This document shows, piece after piece, positions 57,104 to 64,000 of a stretch of 64,000 bases of DNA. Both the position numbers and the translations under genes were made by a program. A model generated the notes under the pieces. The model made no database searches. It was not told where the DNA came from and saw only the letters and a program-made list of their open reading frames with translations. This stretch comes from Notospermus geniculatus. Its lineage: Eukaryota; Nemertea; Pilidiophora; Heteronemertea; Lineidae. The DNA is taken from positions 588,656 through 652,655 of the forward strand of contig NMRB01000053.1 of the NCBI GenBank assembly GCA_002633025.1, written 5' to 3'. Position 1 is the first letter of the stretch. Each line of letters begins with the position of its first letter.

Positions 57104-60100
57104 TTATAATTCTGGAGGCAGCATTAAATTCTGTATATCTGGCAAAATCTGCAAAAAACAATTGGAGTACATTCCATTATATGAATGTCAAAGCTGAAAC
57201 AAAACTACATTTTGTGCTTAACACTTCAAAATCTGCGAGTGCACCTAAACAATTTTAGATCATTCGGTTCAAATCTGACGTCTGAGTTTGAAGGAACGAG
57301 AGCAGGAATGCGTCAAAAATTTAGATCAGTTGTGTCACAACTTGCCTGTATCATAGTTGGTCTCTTCTTTTTTCTGAACTCAAGGCATTGCTCAGCAATT
57401 GTGTAAATCTCTTGAACCAGACTCTCATTCCATTCTCCTGCATCAGGGTCTGCCCACGCGGTGATTGGGTGATCGTCTTCATCCTCCAATATATGTTCAC
57501 GCTGGAAACAAGCAAGTTACTTTAGAGAACTTTAGTCAGCATGTTCACTTTAAACCCAGATCATGCTGTCATGAAATCACTATTTTTCTTGATAATAACA
57601 GAGTCAGTGAAAACGAAGGCCGATTTGTACAACTCGCCCCAAAGATCTTTATGAATATGTATGTGCTACAAGAAGGGGCATAGCCAATGAGAGAAACCCA
57701 TAGGCCTTGTCTGTGCTCATAGCTCAATACCAAAGTTCTTCATACTTTTCTCAGAAAGTTTCAACTTAACGGTTCAACCTACCAATGATGATTCTTTTCG
57801 ATCTGGATCATATGCAGGTAGACTGGATAACAGCTCCAGTAGAATCTGAAAAGAAAAACATGTACCGGTACACGTACAGGTATTGTTGGTATTTACATGA
57901 CAGACGTGGAAATCTCAAAATACCAGCAGAATATATGATAAGAAGAATGTCACTCACAATCCCATAGCTGTATGTATCAAGCTTGACTGAAACATCTCTC
58001 TTTGAAACAGCCTCCGGGGCCATGTATGCTCCTGTACCAATCACAGTTTGTGTCATCACTATTGTTGTCGTCCGATTCCCATGACCACCCACTCTCGCAA
58101 AACCAAAATCTGCTACCTTCGGCTGGAGATTATCATTGAGTAACACATTAGCACTGAAACGATAGTCATGAAAATACTAAAAGAATAGCTCTTTCGATAC
58201 CGGTACTTACATTGTCTGTGTCATTCAGTGTTCAGTCACATCTTCCAAGCCAGCAGAGCCGAGCCATGTTTCAAAAGACATCACAGAAAATATAAAGCCA
58301 AGCCTTGCTACCATTCTGGGTCAGTTGCAATAACATGTAGCAAAGTCAACATCAGCCATATTTTTGAGGATTACTTGTAGCATATTCGCAATTGTCCACG
58401 TTTACCTTTTGATGTCTCTGTGAACCATTGGTTCATCAAATGCAGAATGAAGATATGCAATACCATTAGCAGTTCCTTTTGCGATGTCCACCCTCTGCAT
58501 TATAGTCAAGGTGGGTGTTCCATCCTGTGGTATCGCAAAAAAAAGAACAAGACTGTATAGCAATTATCTCCACATACATGCCTGCCTTGCCCAAAGAATA
58601 TCAAGAGGGAGAAGCACACTCCCATGCAAGTAAGGAATCCCAGGTTTCCCTACGTCATTACAATAAAATTGTGAATGCGAAAAAGTACAAACTAGTTCCT
58701 ACCTTACGAGCAAGTCTGTCTTCTAGTGATCCCTGTCTCATGTATTCATAAAGTAAACAGAGCAATGGGCCATCTGATGAGAATCCTACGATCCTGAGTA
58801 TATTTTCATGATGGAACCTAAATGGAAGATAAAAACTTTGGTGAGGTTTTCTGGAGCAAGGAATCTACCTCTGTAGCAGATTTTTTGCACAGCTTCCAAA
58901 TAAATGCAACTGAGCTCATCGGTTTACTTGATGATGCCATGATTGAGATCACCTATTCTTTTTGATGCCTGAATCCCATACATGTTTACAGGTGACGTTC
59001 ATTCACTTACCTCAACATTGTTTTTATTTCTGTGTCAAATTGTTTTGCGACGGTGTCATGTGCATCCAATCGTTTGACAGCAATCTCCTCCCCAGAGGGT
59101 TGGACTTTACCTGTGAACACATGAATAGAAACAACTTAAAGATGACTTCAACTATTTAACGATGATGAAATCATGAGCATGGCTTCTGTACACCAGTACA
59201 TCTACATGTACGTGTACTTACCATAAAACACAGTTCCAAAACCTCCTTTCCCAATGAAATTCCCACCTTGAGTTTTAGGATTTATGTTGAAATTATCTGT
59301 AATGGCTTCAATCTCGCTGTATGGGAACACTGTATACCTTGTTTCTGCAGAAGAAGCATTGGCAATCAATATCTCTGGAGTAAATATTTTAACTAAGTGA
59401 CAGATATTTATTCATGAAATTGCTCGCTTGTGAATTTGTTTTAATACATAGGAAATGAAGTTTGCTTCCTGAGTCGGTCTTCCTGCAAACATCACGCTCA
59501 CCTAGACTAGGTGGTATTGATATCCTTTGTATGACAGGGTCTGTTGCATTTCTAGTATCATTCAAGTCAGCATCAGGCTGTGGGTCTATTCCTTCAGCAG
59601 GGACATTTCTTGAGGAACCAGTTGAACGTTCGGCCAACATCCCTGTAATAACAACACTCAGAGATTCAATGAAATGCTGCTGAACGTCATAGGTGGTGCT
59701 GTATCTATGGGACTAAATACTCTACTCTATTTCCTCACATGGAAGTGAATGCAAATGGTTGTGGGAGGAACCACATTATGACATGTACAATATATCAGCC
59801 TGATTGTCAAAAATGTTTCAGGGGCATGACAAATTTACACTGTGGTGGCTCAGATCACAAATGCCGTGACAACCACTCACAAACTTACGATTAACTAATT
59901 CAGTTTCTTCACTATCCTCATCTCCTGGAAGTCTCGGAGCACGACCACCTGAAAAAGAAAGTAAAAAGCATGTAATAATCATCACTGACACATCAACAAA
60001 CACTTCAACACCCATCCAAGACCTTGACAGCCACCCACTGGACGATGCATCAATGTGAATCTGTCAATGAACAAAGACACTCAGTTTTAAGCTGAAGTTA

Positions 60101-60650
60101 CCTTTTAGTATGTCCATACATAAGTAATCTGCTGCAGCATATTGCCTAGACACAACTAAGGCATCTATAAAAGCTCCAACTGTGCTATTAAGAGTTCCCC
60201 AGTCAAGAAGCAAGGCTTCTGTACAACTGCCACGGTGTTTCACTTCATTCATAGCCCTGAAAAAAAGAAAAAATTCACAAGTGTATATAGATTAAAGGAA
60301 AGAGAATAAAAGATTGCCAAGAATATTTGGTAGGCCTGCCAACCACCTCCACTTGCTTACTGCATGGAGTGTGGTGCAAAAAGGCCTACACTGCTGCAAA
60401 ACTGGAAATCATCCTCACTGTATTCAATGTAAAAATTGCAAAATGTCAAAAATAAAAATGCATGAACTTACAAAATATCACGAGCATTGTACCGTTTTAC
60501 TGTGTAATCAGGAGGCATACACAGATTATCCGCCACAATTTTCCAGTTATCTGAAGGATCTAAATGTCTACTCAGTTCATGAGTGACAGAATACTTCAAC
60601 ATTCTCACGTAAGTGTCTCTGGTGGGGGTCTGTGACTGAGCCCTGAACAT
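57104..60650 (-). CDS. IRAK4: Interleukin-1 receptor-associated kinase 4
   Basis: Complete 12-exon model, about 483 residues (human about 460). Coding order: 60472-60650, 60102-60256, 59889-59948, 59502-59642, 59222-59344, 59011-59110, 58703-58817, 58406-58524, 57958-58153, 57783-57845, 57346-57501, 57104-57148. Phases agree throughout. Residues 1 to about 110 are the death domain (HLDPSDNWKIVADNL, LLLDWGTLNSTVGAFIDAL), which binds MyD88. The kinase domain follows: GKGGFGTVFYG loop, IAVKRL lysine, tyrosine gatekeeper in CLLYEYMRQGSL, HRDIKSANVLL, and DFGF instead of the usual DFGL. The activation segment has several Thr residues (TTTIVMTQTVIGTGAYMAPE). It acts at the membrane-proximal myddosome downstream of Toll/IL-1-type receptors. 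The last intron uses a GC donor. It is head-to-head with GPKOW. Confidence 0.93.
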
Positions 60651-61309
60651 GATGCTGTCATGTCATTCTTGAACTAGTCCAGGCACAGGAAGAGAACACT
60701 CAACTATCACTCACTGACTGATTAAGTGACTAGCCAACACAGTAGAGAGTGGGGCTTCACCAGATCAGAAGTTCTCACTTCCCTTCTTCTTTCTAGAGTG
60801 AAAAGAAGAATGAAACTGATCACCCATCATACACACTGTACCGTGTTGTTTACTAAGTTATAAGAGCAGTACAATCAAGAGCAAGAATACGAGAACAGGC
60901 AAAGGATCAAGACTTTAAATCATGCAACTCCTTCAACATGACAACCAGGAAGTGATTTGGTGATTGGGGATTTCCCACTTATCTCTATGTGGGGATTCCC
61001 GGGAATCCGATATCTCTGACGTAATTGTATTGTTCATAAATGTGGCTGTTCTATCTACATTGCTAAGTGGGAGGTGAGAATCGCATCATCCCGGGATTAC
61101 ACCATGACTCGACAGTATTTTGTAAAGTTTTTTATTCTATAACGCCCAAATCATTTGTGAATAGCCCTACAGGCTAATCGCCCACCCAACAACCAACTAC
61201 ACATCCAAAGAACTCCCTCTGACATAACAGCCCCTGGCCCGGAGTTTACGGATGGTGACGTCACGGAGCAACGCAGCATTGACGTTCGCCCGATTTGCAC
61301 AATAAAATC
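60651..61309. promoter_or_regulatory. Divergent interval between IRAK4 and GPKOW starts
   Basis: About 660 bp separate the two start codons, which lie on opposite strands. No clear TATA box is seen near either. The part close to GPKOW is more GC-rich (GGTGACGTCACGGAGC; a CRE-like TGACGTCA at about 61256). A second SP/ETS-like signal cannot be claimed by eye. The interval probably contains both 5' UTRs and a shared promoter. Confidence 0.45.
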
Positions 61310-63466
61310 ATGGCGGCAGCGGATGAGCCTTCGAGCAAATTTACCTTCACGTTTGGCAAAAGCTTGGCCCCCAAGAAGCTCGAAGCAAGTGTCATTGCCG
61401 AAAATGTAAAAGAAGATAATAATGACGCAGCGTTTGTTGCATCATTTGATGGGCGAGAGCTCAAAAGGTACGAATATTGCAGTAAATCCCTTTGACAACT
61501 TTGTAAACCAGATGAGCGCCACCATGTGGTGAAATGTATAACAAACTGTATAGAGGCATTATGTACTAGGCCTATGCTAACCTTTAATATTTGTATGGGT
61601 ATTCTGAAAGCAGTATTCACAATTGATTAGAATCTGGCATTGGAATGATGATCATTGACTAGGCAGACCATTTAACTCTTCACTCTATCCCTGTTGTTCT
61701 GTTTGCAGTTCTCACCAAGAAGATGAGGATCTCAAGAAAACTCTTGTGATACCATTAATTGACAAAAATCGGTGGCAGGACAAAGTCGATGATAAGTTTG
61801 CAAGGAAAACCAAATCAGACATTTCAAAGAAAGAAGAAGAGAAGGGGGACACGGAAAGAAGTGCTGAAGACGAGAAGGAAGATATTGATTCTCTGGCAAT
61901 CAAAGAACTAAAATCAGGTAGGATACCGGTACATTTTTGCTTTCTTTCAGAAACACTACTTCCTTAAAAAGTTTTGTTGCATTCCTTATCTCCTCACATA
62001 ATCCATGTGATCCGGCTGTTATGTCAAAAGTGAAAGAGTAATGAAATGAAAATATCACAAAACTGATTTCAGATGCTAGCAAGCAGAATGAAGACTGGGA
62101 AGAAAGAGGTGATCCTGGCTATTCTAAGTTATCCATCCCCATACTCATGCAGAATAAGGTTCCAGAAGGATATGAAACTGACGAGAAGTTGGATGTCTCT
62201 TTACGTCCTGATGGGGTATGCTTCATTATTCAGGATCATATTATATTGTACTCTTATTGTACTCAATCAATGTCACTAATTCAAATTAAGCGACTCAAAA
62301 GTAAATTGACTCAATTATCCACATGTTGACTTGCAACGATGCATTGTTTAGACATCCTGTGATGTCTGTTTTATCCTTTTCAGCCTGAGGAAACAGACTA
62401 CGATGCTGTCCCTGTTGAAGCATTTGGATTTGCAATGTTACGAGGAATGGGTTGGAAAGATGGTGAAGGCATCGGCAAAGATAAAAAGTAAGCTCCTAAT
62501 CAAGAGAATCACACCTACAGTACGGTACCCTCCCAAGTTATATTCAGCTTGTACAGTGAGGCGACTCTTAAATGGGACCACTGAGTGGCAAATTGCAAGA
62601 ACAGCAGTATGGAAAGGAAATTGCAGATTTATATACCGGTACATGTATCAGTATTCTGTGTGTTAGGTTCTGCTCTTGATATAAAAGTATTGATTGGCAT
62701 TTCAGGTTAGTTGATCAAATTCAGCCCGGACTGCGACCAAAGGGCCTTGGTCTTGGTGCTGACAGAAACAATACAAAGAAAAGTGACAAAGATACAAGCA
62801 AAAATGAAGATGAGGAGGATTTGGAAATGAAGAAGGGCTCTTACTGCCAGGTGCTAAGAGGACATCATAAGGAACTCTATGGAGAGGTAAACTACTGTTA
62901 AGTAATTTGCAAGTGTGAAGTTGCTGAAAAAAAGCCAAGTAGTTTTGATAGAAAGGAATTTCTGTAATTTCTTTCCTCCATTTAATTTACTTCAAGTGTA
63001 TCCACTGACATACCCTAGTTGTACTTCTACATTTAATTTGACTTCTTGTTATTGCTTTTTCCAGATTATTGCCATTGATGAGGACAATGCACGTGTAATG
63101 GTGAAATTGACAATTGGGGGTGAGACAGTCAATCTCTTACAATTTGCTGTGCGTTTAGTTGCCAAGAAAGAGTATGATAAAAATTCCAAATACCTCAACA
63201 AAAGTAAAGTAGACAGGTATAAAGAACAAGAAGAGAAACAAAGGACTCGTCATGCTAATGGCTCTGAGAGAGAAGACTCTAGGCATCGGTCACGATCACG
63301 TGACAGAGACCTTAGAAAATCAGACAGTCGTGGTGAAATAGATTCTGAGAGGACCAAATCGGACTACAGAAAAGATCGAGATAAAGAAAGAAGAGACAGG
63401 GATGGGGAAAGGGATAAAAATCGATATCGAGACCAAGAGAGGGATTATGAGAGAAGAGATAAGGAG
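61310..63466 (+). CDS. GPKOW: G-patch domain and KOW motifs protein, 3' end cut by an N
   Basis: Exons: 61310-61467, 61709-61917, 62073-62215, 62384-62487, 62706-62886, 63065-63466 (open to the N at 63467). The N-terminus has the family's [11 protein letters not shown] and [10 protein letters not shown]. The G-patch is [20 protein letters not shown] with GLGLGADRN. The KOW motif follows ([32 protein letters not shown]). A basic Arg/Asp/Ser-rich stretch begins at about 63180, where the human protein has its own charged linker. GPKOW works in the nucleus with the spliceosomal helicase DHX16, contacting it through the G-patch. The second KOW and C-terminus are missing at the N. Confidence 0.9.
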
Positions 63467-63467
63467 N
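63467..63467. other. Single-N assembly join
   Basis: An isolated N separates the Arg/Asp-rich GPKOW exon from the DNAJC28 3' exon on the other strand. Both frames stay open to within about 40 bases of it. It is read as a collapsed gap, so the real distance between these genes is unknown. Confidence 0.6.
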
Positions 63468-63504
63468 GTTTTATTACTGGCCTTGATTCAGTCACACCAC
63501 TGCA

Positions 63505-63886
63505 TCAGGAGGAGACACCCCTACGAAACAATGCTGCTATTTCCCTCATTACATCTGCAAAAGTCACAAATTTTTCATCCTTCCCAGGATGACTTCCCAA
63601 CACATCACAGGTATTTTTTATTTCTTCTGCTAACTTCAGGCTGATTGTCTCATAATCATTGAGGACTGATGTCAGAACATTCTTGGCACAAAAGGGCATT
63701 ATTTGTTGTCTTAGAGTTGGCACAATCATATTGAATTTGTCCACTTTTTCATTGACATATTTCAAATCTTCCTCAAAATGTTTACAGACATCAATCCATT
63801 TTGCTTCTTCATCTGATGAAAATGGTAATGGTCCCAACTTGTACCTTTCCCTTTCAAGTTTCACCTTTGCAATTTTGAGGTCATTC
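63505..63886 (-). CDS. DNAJC28: DnaJ homolog subfamily C member 28, C-terminal exon
   Basis: The exon starts after a TTTCTCCTCCAG acceptor at 63886 and ends with TGA at 63505-63507. It encodes about 125 residues matching the DUF1992 domain of DNAJC28 (KWIDVCKHFEEDLKYVNEKV, then DKFNMIVPTLRQQIMPFCA, against human KKQWNHVCEQF and NDFNLIVPILTRQKVHFDA). The J domain and N-terminal part lie beyond the window. The protein is a J-domain co-chaperone thought to act in Golgi or mitochondria, and its clients are poorly defined. Convergent with GPKOW. Confidence 0.8.
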
Positions 63887-64000
63887 CTGGAGGAGAAATA
63901 CAAGATTTAAGATGCAAGAATTCATTCAGTGCATACTTAACTGCACAACAGTTCTGTGGTGCTCATGTCACACCTACAGCATCTCACTGAAGCACACAGT

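Overview
The window is nuclear DNA of an animal, from a draft assembly. Genes are split into many short exons with GT-AG introns, intergenic and intronic DNA is rich in small inverted-repeat elements and tRNA-derived SINEs, and there is one run of Ns (40001-40379) plus two isolated Ns. The gene content (IRAK4, PFKFB, transketolase, GPKOW, DNAJC28), together with very frequent AGGCCT/TAGGCCTA and TACCGGTA words, suggests a marine deuterostome invertebrate, most likely an echinoderm. That assignment is inference. All gene models were made by reading exons, splice sites and reading phase directly. Wherever a model is called complete, every exon junction keeps the frame.

Layout. 1-975 (-): three exons of a WD40-repeat gene that leaves the window. 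3264-14072 (+): a complete 28-exon gene for a protein of about 1525 residues with an N-terminal propeller-like region, an alpha-helical clathrin/VPS-like middle, RCC1 repeats and a degenerate RING-like C-terminus. I know no named gene with this combination, and it is the most interesting gene here. 14.1-23.3 kb is repeat-rich, with a 158-bp palindrome, duplicated splice-site cassettes, hairpins and possibly a small spliced transcript. 23352-28917 (+): a complete 9-exon ankyrin-repeat protein of about 1343 residues. 30431-39145 (-): a complete 11-exon transketolase. Its seventh intron (about 4.9 kb) holds, on the same strand, a coiled-coil gene interrupted by a single N and a proline-rich C-terminal coding region, possibly the same gene. 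40860-54301 (+): PFKFB, the bifunctional 6-phosphofructo-2-kinase/fructose-2,6-bisphosphatase, with a tandem pair of apparently mutually exclusive exons and three alternative last exons. 57104-60650 (-): a complete IRAK4 with death domain and kinase domain. 61310-63466 (+): GPKOW, cut by an N. 63505-63886 (-): the C-terminal exon of DNAJC28.

Themes. Transketolase and PFKFB start about 1.7 kb apart in opposite directions. Both control sugar-phosphate flow (non-oxidative pentose phosphate pathway; fructose-2,6-bisphosphate control of glycolysis), so a shared control region is possible. IRAK4 (Toll/IL-1 signalling) and GPKOW (spliceosome) form a second head-to-head pair about 660 bp apart. I see no bacterial-style operon, CRISPR array or virus. 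The unusual signals are the domain architecture of the RCC1/RING-like gene, the exon duplications in PFKFB, the same-strand nested genes and several clearly bounded MITE families with recognisable target-site duplications.
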